Positions 17,574-26,428 of a DNA stretch of 64,000 nucleotides are shown here, in pieces. Position 1 is the stretch's first letter. Every line of letters begins with the position of its first letter. The notes beneath the pieces are model-generated. The model made no database searches and was not told the DNA's origin. It saw nothing but the letters and a program-made list of their open reading frames with translations. The stretch lies in NCBI RefSeq assembly GCF_009208555.1, contig NZ_WFLI01000027.1:21261-85260 (forward strand), given 5' to 3'. This DNA comes from Janthinobacterium violaceinigrum. GTDB taxonomy: Bacteria; Pseudomonadota; Gammaproteobacteria; Burkholderiales; Burkholderiaceae_D. The position numbers and the translations under genes were made by a program.

Positions 17574-18379
17574 ATACCCCCAAACCTGAAACTGGTCACC
17601 GCCAGCGCACCAAAGAAATCTTCCTCGTGGTACACCACGTGCGCCGCTTCCTGCTCCGCCGCGCCCAGCGCCACCATCAGCGGCAGCAGGTGGTCTTCCT
17701 GCGGATGGGCCTGGCGCGCGCCCGGTGCCCGGTCCCAGGCCAGCAACTGTTCCAGCCGCTGCTGCGGCGGCAGAGCCATGGCCTGGCGCAGCCAGGCGTC
17801 GAACTGGTGCGAGGCGACGGCGCCCGCCTGGCCGAACTGGCGCAGGTTGTGATAGGACAGGCCGCTGCCGACGATCAGCACGCCCTGCCGGCGCAAGCCG
17901 GCCAGCGCGCGGCCCACCTCGACGTGCGTGAGCGGATCGTAGCCGTGCTTGAGCGACAGTTGCACCAGCGGCACGTCCGCCTGCGGGTAGATGGGGAACA
18001 GGGCGCTGAAGGTGCCGTGGTCGAAGCCCCGCTCGTGGTCGAGGCGGGCCGGATGGCCTGCCGCGTCGAGCAACTGTTTGACCTGCGCCGCCAGATCCGG
18101 CGCGCCCGGCGCCGGGTACTGGATTTGATAGGTGTGCGGCGGAAAGCCCGAATAATCGTAGATCATGCCCGGCCGGGGGCTGGCCGAGACGAGAAATTGC
18201 GGCCCTTCCCAGTGCGCCGTGACGACCAGCACGGCTTTCGGGCGCGCACCGATCTGGCGCGGAATATCCTGCAGCGACGCTTCGAGCACGTCGTAGCGGC
18301 CGCCGAACTGGTCTTTCATGAACGGCCACGGGCCGCCGCCGTGCGACAGGAAATACGTGGGGAAGGTGTGCTCTTGCAT
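17549..18379 (-). CDS. ygiD: DODA-type extradiol ring-cleavage dioxygenase (YgiD-like)
   Basis: A 276-residue protein of the LigB/DODA superfamily, which uses an active-site metal to open catechol rings such as DOPA. Metal ligands are recognisable in SHGGGPW (near residue 14), GFDHGTF and SGLSYHNL, with a late HVVYHEEDF. ATG 18379 is preferred because AGGAG lies 6 bp upstream. The last residues (GSDPQHR) and stop come from the inverted-repeat element at 17510-17573, so the native C-terminus was probably replaced by insertion of that element. A LysR gene is divergent, 114 bp away, and is the likely regulator. In vivo substrate unknown. Confidence 0.85.
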   Translation of the reverse strand: MQEHTFPTYFLSHGGGPWPFMKDQFGGRYDVLEASLQDIPRQIGARPKAVLVVTAHWEGPQFLVSASPRPGMIYDYSGFPPHTYQIQYPAPGAPDLAAQVKQLLDAAGHPARLDHERGFDHGTFSALFPIYPQADVPLVQLSLKHGYDPLTHVEVGRALAGLRRQGVLIVGSGLSYHNLRQFGQAGAVASHQFDAWLRQAMALPPQQRLEQLLAWDRAPGARQAHPQEDHLLPLMVALGAAEQEAAHVVYHEEDFFGALAVTSFRFGGMGSDPQHR

Positions 18380-18454
18380 GGCGGCTCCTGGAGGAATGGC
18401 TAACGATGGAACCATGATAGTCATGTGCAGTGAGTTGATCAAGATCGCAATTAT

Positions 18455-18464
18455 TGATATATCA
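18455..18464. promoter_or_regulatory. TGATATATCA palindrome in the ygiD/lysR divergent region
   Basis: A perfect 10-bp palindrome in the only AT-rich part of the 114-bp gap between divergent ygiD and its LysR-type neighbour. It lies 30 bp before the lysR start. It is a reasonable binding site for that LysR protein. Confidence 0.4.
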
Positions 18465-18493
18465 TTTCCATTTTGTTGATGATCGGAGCGTCC

Positions 18494-19384
18494 ATGGATA
18501 CCTTGCGCAGCATGCGCGTGTTTCGCGCAGTGGTGGAGCTGGACAGTTTCGTGCGCGCCAGCGAGCGCCTCGATCTGTCGCCGGCCATGGTCAGCAAGCA
18601 TGTGATGCACCTGGAGCGCCATCTGGGCGCACGCCTGTTGAACCGCAGCAGCCGCCACCTGAGCCTGACGGAAATCGGCAAGGTGTATTTTGAACAGTGC
18701 CGCGACATGCTCGACAATCTCGACGAGGTGGAAGCGACCGTGGGCCGCACGACGGTGGTGCCGCGCGGCATGCTGCGCCTGAGCGCACCCGTCTGGTTCG
18801 CCAACGCCATCTTCACGCGCACCCTGGCCGCCTACCGCGAACGCTTTCCGGAAGTGACGTTCGACATCGACTTGAGCGGCAGGGTGGTCAATCTGGTGGA
18901 AGAGGGCTTCGACCTGGCCCTGCGCGTGAGCCAGTCGCCGTCGCCGGCGCTGATCGCGCGGCCCGTCGGCAGCATCGCCTTTCACCTGGTGGCCGCGCCC
19001 GCCTACCTGGCGCGCGCGGGCCATCCGCACCTGCCGCAAGACCTGGCGCAGCACGCCATGATCAGCTATTCCTTGCTGTCGAATGGAAATGAGCTGGACT
19101 TCGACGGGCCGCAGGGACGCGAGACGGTGAAGTTCTCGCCCGTCCTGCAATGCAATAACGAAAGCCTGCTGCACGCGGCCGCGCTCGACGGCATGGGCAT
19201 CGCGCTGCTGCCGTCATGGCAGACGGATGCGGACCTGGCGGCGGGGCGGCTGGTGCGCCTGTTCGACGGCTACCGGCTGGCGGGCGGCAAGGTGTACGCC
19301 GTGTACACGAGCCGCCGCTACCTGTCGTCGAAAGTGCGCACCTTCATCGACTTCCTCGCCGATGAAGGGCGCCTGGGGGCTTGA
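18494..19384 (+). CDS. LysR family transcriptional regulator (next to ygiD)
   Basis: A 296-residue LysR regulator. The N-terminal winged HTH is at about residues 1-60 (MRVFRAVVELDSFVRASERLDLSPAMVSKHVMHLE, broken by no gap) and a type 2 periplasmic-binding fold ligand domain follows from about residue 90. ATG 18494 has GGAG 6 bp upstream, so the earlier ATG at 18473 is not used. It belongs to the large CrgA/AaeR-like group in which a pairwise SAVSxHV-type recognition helix is present. The divergent position strongly suggests that it controls ygiD and itself. The inducer is unknown, perhaps an aromatic compound. Confidence 0.88.
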   Translation: MDTLRSMRVFRAVVELDSFVRASERLDLSPAMVSKHVMHLERHLGARLLNRSSRHLSLTEIGKVYFEQCRDMLDNLDEVEATVGRTTVVPRGMLRLSAPVWFANAIFTRTLAAYRERFPEVTFDIDLSGRVVNLVEEGFDLALRVSQSPSPALIARPVGSIAFHLVAAPAYLARAGHPHLPQDLAQHAMISYSLLSNGNELDFDGPQGRETVKFSPVLQCNNESLLHAAALDGMGIALLPSWQTDADLAAGRLVRLFDGYRLAGGKVYAVYTSRRYLSSKVRTFIDFLADEGRLGA

Positions 19385-20269
19385 CTAGATTAGCGAGCGC
19401 CTGACGTCGATCAGCGCGAACAGGCGCGCGCTGCGCATCCACGCCAGCACCAGCGCGGCCAGCTGCGTCGCCAGCAGGCCGGCCACGATGGCCAGCGGGC
19501 CGGGCGCGGCCAGATTCAGGCGCGCCACGCCCAGCAGCGCGTACAGCGCCAGTCCCAGCAAGGTGATGACGAGGTAGATGGCCAGGCTGGCCAGCGGACG
19601 CCGGCGCAGCATGCCCAGTCCCCGCCACCAGGCCTTGACGGCCGACGTGCGGCGCCGGTCGACGGCCAGCGCCGCGCGGCCGGCGTCGAGGGTGGCGCAG
19701 GCCAGCAGGAACAGCAGGCCCGTGAGCAGCAAGGCCAGGTGGCGGGCCAGGTCGGCGTCCGCTTCCAGGATGGCCTTTGCCGCGTGCTTGTCGGCCAGTT
19801 TCAGCGCGCCGGCGCCGATCGCCAGCGCCACGCCCAGCGGTACGATGCTCCACAGCAGCATGCGCAGCATGCGGCCGTATTCGCTGAAGGCGCCCGTCAG
19901 CAGGGGACCGAAACCCGGTGGCGCGGGCGCGCGCGCGGCCGTGACCACCAGGCCGCTCAGCAGCGGCGACAGCAGCAAGGTGAGGACGATGCCGGCGATG
20001 GCGGCCTGGCTGATGGCGGCGCCGTTGCGTCCCGTGTTGGCCACCAGGTCGGCCAGGGTCATCAGGTCGAGCCGGTGCGCCAGGGCGGCCGCATGCACGG
20101 CGTTATCGAGGCTGGCGCTCAGGGTGCGCCAGAGGGGAATGACGGCAACGATGGCGGGGATCAGCAGCAGGCCCGCCCACAGCAGCAGCAAGCGCCATTG
20201 CAGGGCGGCGCGGCTGGCGCGCGTGGTCAGGGTCAGGCCGCTGGCCCGTGTCGTGGAAGTGGCGCTCAT
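19385..20269 (-). CDS. Multi-pass membrane protein, unknown function
   Basis: 294 residues with about six predicted membrane helices, for example 27-48, 92-110, 140-160, 185-205, 225-250 and 258-280. No catalytic motif was recognised. Several Arg-rich loops separate the helices. Its ATG overlaps the stop of the upstream M1 peptidase gene (ATGA), so the two are translationally coupled and probably act in one process. It may be an accessory membrane partner of the peptidase. It is convergent with the LysR gene, directly abutting it. Confidence 0.7.
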   Translation of the reverse strand: MSATSTTRASGLTLTTRASRAALQWRLLLLWAGLLLIPAIVAVIPLWRTLSASLDNAVHAAALAHRLDLMTLADLVANTGRNGAAISQAAIAGIVLTLLLSPLLSGLVVTAARAPAPPGFGPLLTGAFSEYGRMLRMLLWSIVPLGVALAIGAGALKLADKHAAKAILEADADLARHLALLLTGLLFLLACATLDAGRAALAVDRRRTSAVKAWWRGLGMLRRRPLASLAIYLVITLLGLALYALLGVARLNLAAPGPLAIVAGLLATQLAALVLAWMRSARLFALIDVRRSLI

Positions 20270-22554
20270 ACGGTGGCAATCAGGGAAAGGAGGTATTGGA
20301 AGACGGCGGCGAGGTCGAGGCTCCAGCGCCGCGCGGCCGAGGTATCGGCCTTCAGGGTGCGGCTGTCATCGAGCTTGTTGACGTCGAGGTAGTGCACGCG
20401 GTCGGGATCGAGTTCGGCCGAAACGGCCTTCACGGGCTTGCTCCAGATGTAGCGCTGCCACAGCTGCTCGTTATCCCACACCACGCGTTCGGAACTGCCG
20501 TCGGCAAATTTCACCAGCAGCACCTGCGGCACGGGCGCGCCGCGGCGGCGCAGGACCACGCTGGTCAGGTAGGGATAGGGGCCCATGCCGGGCTTGGCGT
20601 CCGGGTGCGCCTTGTCCCATGCCTCGCGCACTTTTTTCTCCTCTTTTTCCAGCGCATCGGCCGTGCGTTCCACGCGCTTGCCGTCGACCAGCGTCGTGCC
20701 GGCCAGCGGCGTCTGCTCTTCGCTGGTGAAGGTGCCGATGCGGTCGTCGATGTTCGCGCTGGCATAGACCTGCTGCGCGAAGACCTGTTCCACGATGCGG
20801 CGCTGGCCCGTCGCCTCGGCCAGCGCTTCGCGCAGGTCGGCCACGCTGGGGTGGCGGAATTTCCACTGTTCGTAATACGCCTTGAAGCCCCGTTCCATGG
20901 CTTCGCTGCCGATGCGCGCTTCCAGGTCGCGCATGGTGACGGCCGTGCGGCTGTAGACGGGACCCACGCCCTGCAGGCGGTCCCACGCATTCTGGCCCAG
21001 CGGGTCGGCCGCATCCTGGCGCGGTGCGGCCAGGCGTTCGAATTCGAAGACCTTGAACGCGGGATCGAAGCCCAGGCGCTTGAGCAGGGGCGTGGTAGCG
21101 TGGATATCCTGGCCGCGCGCGCGCAGCATGCGCTGGTCCCAGTACTCGTTCAAGCCTTCGTCGAGGAGGGGTTCCTCGAACTCGTTCGAGGCCAGGATGC
21201 CGTAGAAATAGCCATGGCCGAATTCGTGGATGGTGACGAAATCGAGGCCGAATTCGGGAATGGTCTTCGGCTGCAGGTTGGCGTAGCTCGAGGCCGTGAT
21301 GAAGGTCGGGTATTCCATGCCGCCCGCTTCGGCCGCATTAAACGGCGGAATCACCACCGTCAGGGTCTTGTACGGATACGGGCCCAGGGTGCGCGAGAAA
21401 TACGTGAGCGAGTCCTTGGCCGCCTGCAGCGCGGGCGCCGCGTTGGACGCGTACTCGGGCGGGTACAGCACCTTGATGGCCACGGGCGGGCTGCCAGGAC
21501 CGTTCCAGCTGCCCAGCAGGGGCTGGGCGCTGCGCTTGTCGGCCGTCCAGGCGAAATCGTGCACGTCGCCCTGTACATAGTGATGCGTGAGCATGCCGTT
21601 CTTTTCCTGCGGCGCGCCCTGCAGCTCGCCCGTGGCGCCCACCGTGTACTCCTTGGGCACGGTCAGCTTCACGTCGTAGTTGCCGAAATCGGCGTAGAAC
21701 TCCGAGTTCAGGTGGAATTCATGCGCGTTCCAGCGCGGCGCGGTGGCGCCCCGTTCGCCGGGCAGTTCCAGCACGGCGATCTTGGGGAACCACTGGCCCA
21801 CCAGGTGGAAGCTGCCGAAATGGCCGGTGCGCGCGATGACGCGCGGCAGCTGGTCGAAGAAGCGGATGTCGAGCGTCGTCTCGGCACCTGGCGCGACGGC
21901 CTGCGGCAAGTCGACGCGCACGACCGTGCGGTCGGTGGCCGGGCCGTTGTCCGGCTGGACGAAATGCCAGGGCGCCTTGGCGCCGTTCTGCGTCATGCTG
22001 CGCAGTTCGATGTAGCCCCACTCGCCGTCGCGCGTGGCGACGCCCGAACGGAAGCCCGTATCGAGCTTGCGCTTCTCGGTAAAGAAGGTCGAATGCTCGC
22101 CTTCGAACGCATTCAGGTACAGGTGCAGGTACACGCTGCTGACGGCTTGCGCGCTGCGGTTGCGCCAGCGCAGTTTCTGCTGGCCGTCGATCGTGTGCTT
22201 GACGGGATCGAGCGTCGCTTCGATCCGGTAATCGACCACGCGGTCCGACAGGGTCGCTTGCGCACCCGTGCGCGCACCGCCCCAGGCATTGCTGGCGCTG
22301 GGCGTGCTGACAGCCGCCGCGTGCGGCGAGGCCAGCGCGATGCTGTCGGCGGCCGGTGCCAGCGGGATGGCCGCGCTGGCCTGCCTGCCCTGGCCCGGCT
22401 GGGCGAACAGGTCCGCCTGCAGGGCCAGTCCGGCCAGCAGCATGGCGGCGATGGAGAGGGCTTTGAGCTTGCCCGAGATGGGGAAAAAACCAATGCTGCG
22501 GCGCGTGCCGCGGGGACTTGGCGGCCCCCGGCGCGTTGTGCTGCGACTTTCCAT
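20266..22554 (-). CDS. M1 family zinc metallopeptidase
   Basis: A 762-residue gluzincin aminopeptidase. The zinc motif HEFGH is followed after the usual spacing by the third ligand in LLDEGLNEY, and GGMEYPT upstream is the GAMEN-equivalent exopeptidase motif. A hydrophobic stretch at residues 32-48 after an Arg-rich start looks like a signal anchor or uncleaved signal peptide, so the enzyme likely works in the periplasm. It heads a two-gene operon with the membrane protein. The upstream region shared with the divergent receptor-type gene contains a palindrome at 22647-22675. Confidence 0.88.
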   Translation of the reverse strand: MESRSTTRRGPPSPRGTRRSIGFFPISGKLKALSIAAMLLAGLALQADLFAQPGQGRQASAAIPLAPAADSIALASPHAAAVSTPSASNAWGGARTGAQATLSDRVVDYRIEATLDPVKHTIDGQQKLRWRNRSAQAVSSVYLHLYLNAFEGEHSTFFTEKRKLDTGFRSGVATRDGEWGYIELRSMTQNGAKAPWHFVQPDNGPATDRTVVRVDLPQAVAPGAETTLDIRFFDQLPRVIARTGHFGSFHLVGQWFPKIAVLELPGERGATAPRWNAHEFHLNSEFYADFGNYDVKLTVPKEYTVGATGELQGAPQEKNGMLTHHYVQGDVHDFAWTADKRSAQPLLGSWNGPGSPPVAIKVLYPPEYASNAAPALQAAKDSLTYFSRTLGPYPYKTLTVVIPPFNAAEAGGMEYPTFITASSYANLQPKTIPEFGLDFVTIHEFGHGYFYGILASNEFEEPLLDEGLNEYWDQRMLRARGQDIHATTPLLKRLGFDPAFKVFEFERLAAPRQDAADPLGQNAWDRLQGVGPVYSRTAVTMRDLEARIGSEAMERGFKAYYEQWKFRHPSVADLREALAEATGQRRIVEQVFAQQVYASANIDDRIGTFTSEEQTPLAGTTLVDGKRVERTADALEKEEKKVREAWDKAHPDAKPGMGPYPYLTSVVLRRRGAPVPQVLLVKFADGSSERVVWDNEQLWQRYIWSKPVKAVSAELDPDRVHYLDVNKLDDSRTLKADTSAARRWSLDLAAVFQYLLSLIATV

Positions 22555-22646
22555 GCGTGACTCCCACAGTGACTTCTTATTGTTGATTTTTAAATGCAGT
22601 CGGCTGCGCCCGGGATCGCCGGGCGCATCTTAATATACCTACAAAA

Positions 22647-22675
22647 ATGCCAAATCACCAATAAAAAATTGGCAT
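22647..22675. promoter_or_regulatory. ATGCCAA-N15-TTGGCAT inverted repeat in divergent promoter region
   Basis: Perfect 7-bp arms (22647-22653 and 22669-22675) enclose a nested CCAAT-AAAAA-ATTGG. The site lies in the AT-rich middle of the 245-bp gap between the divergent M1 peptidase and receptor-barrel genes. It could be an operator for both. No regulator gene is adjacent. Confidence 0.45.
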
Positions 22676-22799
22676 AAGGAAAGTGCCATCGGGCTGTTGC
22701 TTGCGGCGCCGCGCGCCGTGCGTATAATGATTCGCTTTTGCCATCCCTCCGTCCCGCTACCGTGCGTCCGCGCCGCGGTGGCGCAGCCAGCTTTCCGCC

Positions 22800-24389
22800 A
22801 TGATGCCTGCCTCTCCCGTCCTGACCATCGCCACGCGCACCTTGCTGCTGTGCGCCCTGGCCATGCCGGCGCACGCGCAGGAAGCCGCACCGCCGGTGCC
22901 GCCGTCCGTGCAGGCAGGGGCGCAGCAGGGCGGCCCCGTGGCGGGCGTCACGCATGGCGACTTTTCCACGGAACTGGGGCAGGGCGGCCAGCACAGCGTG
23001 CGCGGCGCCCTGACGCACGATCAGGGCGGCATGTCGCTCGACGTGGCCATCGACGGGCAGCGCAACGGCAATTACCGCGATGGCAGCGTGTTTCACCAAC
23101 ACGGCTTCAGCGGCGGCGCGGAATGGAAGGGGCGGCAGGGGCGCTTCGGCTTCAGTGCCGACCAGCTGAACCAGGACACCCGCTATCCGGCGCCCGAGGC
23201 GCCGTTCCTGGCCCTGCTGGCGGCCCGCCCGGAAGACCTGTACCGCTACGAAGTGCGGCGCGCCAGCGCCTTTGTGCAGCGCTATGTGGGCAATTTCGAG
23301 CTGGGCGTGGAACTGTCGCAGCGGGAAAAGCACGCCACGGCCCGCTATGCGGGCGAGGACGGTAGCAGCGAATCGACATACAGCAGCCGCCGCCGGCAAC
23401 TGGCGTCCCGCGTGCGCCATTACGGCAAGGTGGGCAGCGTGGGCACGGACACGGAAGTGGGCCTGGACCTGATGCAGTGGGAGCGGCGCTCGGGCCGCGC
23501 GGCGCCGGGCCGCGATGGCGATGGCCAGCGTCGCCAGTATTCGCGCGCGCTGCTGCTGCGCGAAGAGCTGGCCTTCAGCGGCGCGTATGCGCCGCGCCTG
23601 CTGCTGGGCCTGCGGCATGAACAGTTCCAGCTCGATCCGGCCGACCTGCCCGCCGGCGGCAGCGACTGGGAAAACCAGAACGCCTGGGACGTGCAGGGCA
23701 GCTTGCAGCTGCGGCCCCAACTGAGCGTGTACGCCAAGACGGGGCGCAGCTACCGCATCGACGACGACGGCTATACCCGCGCCGGCTACCGTCCCCTGGC
23801 GGGGCAGCTGCGGCGCGAAACGGAGGTGGGCGCCACCTTCGGCGACGCGGTGCGCAGCGCCTCCGTGCGCATCTTCAGCGAGCGCCTGAGCAACCAGATC
23901 GTCTTCGATCAGAGCCTGGGCCAGCTGGGTTTTGCGGGCAATCTCGACCCTTCGCGCCGCGACGGCATCGCCATCGAAGCGAGCATGGCGCTGGCGCGCG
24001 ACTGGCGCCTCGACGGGCAGCTGAGGCAAGTGCATGCGCGCTACGACGATTACGCGTACGACGGCCCGGACATCGCCCTCGTGCCCAAGACCCTGGCCAG
24101 CCTGCGCCTGTACTGGACGGGGCAGGCCGGCGCCAGTGCCGACGTGGGCGTGCAATGGCTGCGCGCCCTGCGCTATGGCCAGGATTTCGACAACAGCTGC
24201 CTGGCGCAAGTGCCCGCGTTCGCCACCGTGGACGGGCGCTACGTGCGCAAGCTGGGCGCCTGGGAGCTGGAACTGGCCGGCAGCAACCTGGCCAACCGCC
24301 GCCATTACGGCGACGCGCCGGGCTGCCGCTCCAGCATCTACCTCAAGGATGCGCGCCAGCTGCGCGTGTCGGCGCGCTACCATTTCTGA
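22800..24389 (+). CDS. TonB-dependent-receptor-type outer-membrane barrel lacking the plug domain
   Basis: 529 residues. A clear signal peptide ends in AHA-Q near residue 26. After a short Pro/Ala linker the protein goes directly into barrel-type strands (GQHSVRGALT, MSLDVAIDGQ). It ends like TonB-dependent receptors: a DGRYVRK segment, ELAGSNLANRRH and a terminal RVSARYHF with final aromatic residue. The plug of about 120-150 residues that normally fills the barrel is missing, and no plug sequence is present in any frame upstream. It is therefore a plug-less receptor relative, perhaps an open or separately gated porin. The substrate is unknown. There is no strong ribosome site; ATG 22803 is an equal alternative start. 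Confidence 0.75.
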   Translation: MMPASPVLTIATRTLLLCALAMPAHAQEAAPPVPPSVQAGAQQGGPVAGVTHGDFSTELGQGGQHSVRGALTHDQGGMSLDVAIDGQRNGNYRDGSVFHQHGFSGGAEWKGRQGRFGFSADQLNQDTRYPAPEAPFLALLAARPEDLYRYEVRRASAFVQRYVGNFELGVELSQREKHATARYAGEDGSSESTYSSRRRQLASRVRHYGKVGSVGTDTEVGLDLMQWERRSGRAAPGRDGDGQRRQYSRALLLREELAFSGAYAPRLLLGLRHEQFQLDPADLPAGGSDWENQNAWDVQGSLQLRPQLSVYAKTGRSYRIDDDGYTRAGYRPLAGQLRRETEVGATFGDAVRSASVRIFSERLSNQIVFDQSLGQLGFAGNLDPSRRDGIAIEASMALARDWRLDGQLRQVHARYDDYAYDGPDIALVPKTLASLRLYWTGQAGASADVGVQWLRALRYGQDFDNSCLAQVPAFATVDGRYVRKLGAWELELAGSNLANRRHYGDAPGCRSSIYLKDARQLRVSARYHF

Positions 24390-24548
24390 GGCGCGCATGG
24401 CGCGGGCCGGCGCCGGCGCTTAAGAGCGGCTTAATCGGGCGCAAACCGTGCCGGGAAACGCGCCTTTTTTCTGCCTGCGACCCGGTGGAACGCACGAAAA
24501 AGTGGTAATCTCGCCCCGTTCACGACCACTTTATGATGAAGGATTATT

Positions 24549-25220
24549 ATGCGTTTTCTGCGTTTCTTGCGTCCCCTGCTCGCCGCCGTCACCCTGGTAG
24601 CAGCCACCGGCGGCGCCATGGCGGCCGATACCGGCTTTACCACGCTTCCCTCGCCAGTGCGCACGGACACGGGCAAGAAGGTGGAAGTGGTGGAGTACTT
24701 CATGTATTCCTGCCCGCATTGCTATGCGCTCGATCCGCTGATGCACGACTGGGTCAAGAAGCAGGGCGACAAGATCGCCTTCCGCCGCATCCACCTGGCC
24801 TTCTCCGGCCCGAAGGATCCGCAGGCGCATGCCTACGCCACGCTGGAGGCGATGGGCCAGCTGGACCAGTTCCACGACAAGATCTTCCGCGCCATCCACG
24901 TCGAGCGCAACCGCCTGAACCGCGATGACGCCATCCTCGACCTGCTCGTGAAGAACGGCATCGACAAGGCGAAATACCTGGACATGTTCAATTCGTTCGG
25001 CGTGCAGACCAAGCTGAAACGCAATGAGCAGCTGATCGCCGCCAGCAAGATCGACAGCGCGCCGACCATCGTCATCGATGGCCGCTTCGTGACGTCGCCG
25101 GCGCAGCTGTCCCGTCCGGGCCAGTCCGAACCGCAGACCCAGGCAGCGACCCTGCGCGTGATGGATGACCTGGTGGCGCGCGTCCTGAAAGAGCGCGCCC
25201 CTGCGCCAGCGAAGAAGTAA
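24549..25220 (+). CDS. dsbA: Thiol:disulfide interchange protein DsbA
   Basis: A 223-residue periplasmic oxidoreductase that introduces disulfide bonds into exported proteins. The signal peptide ends at AMAA (about residue 26). The thioredoxin-fold active site CPHC is C55-C58 (YSCPHCYA). The cis-Pro loop is in DSAPTIVIDG. AAGGA lies before ATG 24549. It is followed after 12 bp by a gene for a small two-cysteine membrane protein, which suggests co-transcription and possibly a substrate relation. A terminator closes the pair at 25472. Confidence 0.93.
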   Translation: MRFLRFLRPLLAAVTLVAATGGAMAADTGFTTLPSPVRTDTGKKVEVVEYFMYSCPHCYALDPLMHDWVKKQGDKIAFRRIHLAFSGPKDPQAHAYATLEAMGQLDQFHDKIFRAIHVERNRLNRDDAILDLLVKNGIDKAKYLDMFNSFGVQTKLKRNEQLIAASKIDSAPTIVIDGRFVTSPAQLSRPGQSEPQTQAATLRVMDDLVARVLKERAPAPAKK

Positions 25221-25232
25221 GCGGAGAACCCC

Positions 25233-25457
25233 ATGAAACAGCTGCCCTGGACTTTGTGCGCGCTGGCCCTGGCCCTCGTGGCCTGGCTGGCGATTGCCGT
25301 CGTCAACGTGGAAAACCAGCGCAATGCGCTGGTCAGCAAGGCTTGCGTGGACCCCGCGTTCAAGAACGAGGTCGACGCGAAATGCCTGGCGTCCGTGCAG
25401 TCGCGCGAACACTGGTGGCAGCACCTGACGTATGCCATGACGCATTTCAGGAACTGA
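25233..25457 (+). CDS. Small single-pass membrane protein, HWWQHL family copy 1
   Basis: 74 residues: one membrane helix (about 6-24) followed by a periplasm-facing tail with VENQRNAL, KAC, KCL and SREHWWQHL. The two cysteines (in KAC and KCL) could form a disulfide. A second copy of the same family is encoded at 34350-34667. The gene is directly behind dsbA with a GGAG ribosome site, so it probably shares the dsbA transcript. I know no named family for it. Function unknown. Confidence 0.78.
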   Translation: MKQLPWTLCALALALVAWLAIAVVNVENQRNALVSKACVDPAFKNEVDAKCLASVQSREHWWQHLTYAMTHFRN

Positions 25458-25471
25458 ATGCGCCTGCAGGA

Positions 25472-25498
25472 AAAACCCGCCGCGCGCGGGTTTTTTTT
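25472..25498 (+). terminator. Intrinsic terminator of the dsbA operon
   Basis: A CCCGC / GCGGG stem flanked by A5 and T8 follows the small membrane protein gene by 14 bp. Confidence 0.8.
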
Positions 25499-25538
25499 CG
25501 TCCGCGTATGATGAAGCCACAACCATCCAGGAGGGACG

Positions 25539-26285
25539 ATGAAGGAAGTGATCTTGATTACGGGCGGCAGCCGCGGCATCGGCGCGGCGACGGCCCTGCT
25601 GGCGGCGCGCCAGGGCTATGCCGTCTGCGTCAACTATGTGCGCGACGTGCAGGCGGCGGAGGCGCTGTGCGCGCGCATCGCCTCCGAGGGCGGCGAAGCG
25701 ATCGCCGTGCAGGCCGACGTGGGCGTGGAAGCCGACGTGCAGCGCCTGTTCGGCGAAGTCGATGCGCGCCTGGGAACGCTCACGGCGCTGGTCAACAATG
25801 TGGGCGTGCTGGAGCAGAAATGCCGGCTCGCCGATATTTCCGTGCAGCGCCTCGAGCGCGTGCTGCGCACCAACGTGATCAGCTATTTCCTGTGCTGCCA
25901 GCAGGCCGTGCGGCGCATGTCGACGGCAAATGGGGGGCACGGCGGGCGCATCGTGAACGTCTCGTCGGCGGCCGCGCGCCTGGGCTCCCCGGGCGAATAC
26001 ATCGACTACGCGGCCTCGAAGGGCGCCGTCGATACCTTGACCCTGGGCCTGGCGAAGGAAGTGGCGGCCGAAGGCATCCGCGTCAACGGCGTGCGGCCCG
26101 GCATCATCTACACGGACATCCACGCTTCGGGCGGCGAGCCGGGCAGGGTGGCGCGCCTGGCGTCCGGCGTGCCCATGCAGCGGGGCGGCCAGCCCGAGGA
26201 AATCGCCGACGCCATCCTGTACCTGCTGGGGCCGGGGGCGAGCTATGTGACGGGCAGCCTCCTCGACGTGGCGGGCGGCCGCTGA
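25539..26285 (+). CDS. SDR family NAD(P)-dependent oxidoreductase
   Basis: 248 residues, classical short-chain dehydrogenase. The cofactor motif TGGSRGIG is at residues 8-15, NNVG is in the NNAG position, and the catalytic YAASK follows an upstream Ser in NVSSAA. Closest in style to FabG/YgfF-like glucose-dehydrogenase-type SDRs. The substrate cannot be told. AGGAGGG precedes ATG 25539. It is flanked by the dsbA terminator upstream and the SnoaL-like gene 143 bp downstream. Confidence 0.87.
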   Translation: MKEVILITGGSRGIGAATALLAARQGYAVCVNYVRDVQAAEALCARIASEGGEAIAVQADVGVEADVQRLFGEVDARLGTLTALVNNVGVLEQKCRLADISVQRLERVLRTNVISYFLCCQQAVRRMSTANGGHGGRIVNVSSAAARLGSPGEYIDYAASKGAVDTLTLGLAKEVAAEGIRVNGVRPGIIYTDIHASGGEPGRVARLASGVPMQRGGQPEEIADAILYLLGPGASYVTGSLLDVAGGR

Positions 26286-26428
26286 TTTTCAACGCATTTT
26301 CAACGCATTTTCAACTGCTGCAAGCAGCTGATTCAAGCGCGGGGCCAATTATCAGGCAGGGCAAGCGCGTCCAGAATGGCGGGGTGCCCCATGCAGCAGG
26401 CACGCCGATCAACCCACCTGGATTCATT

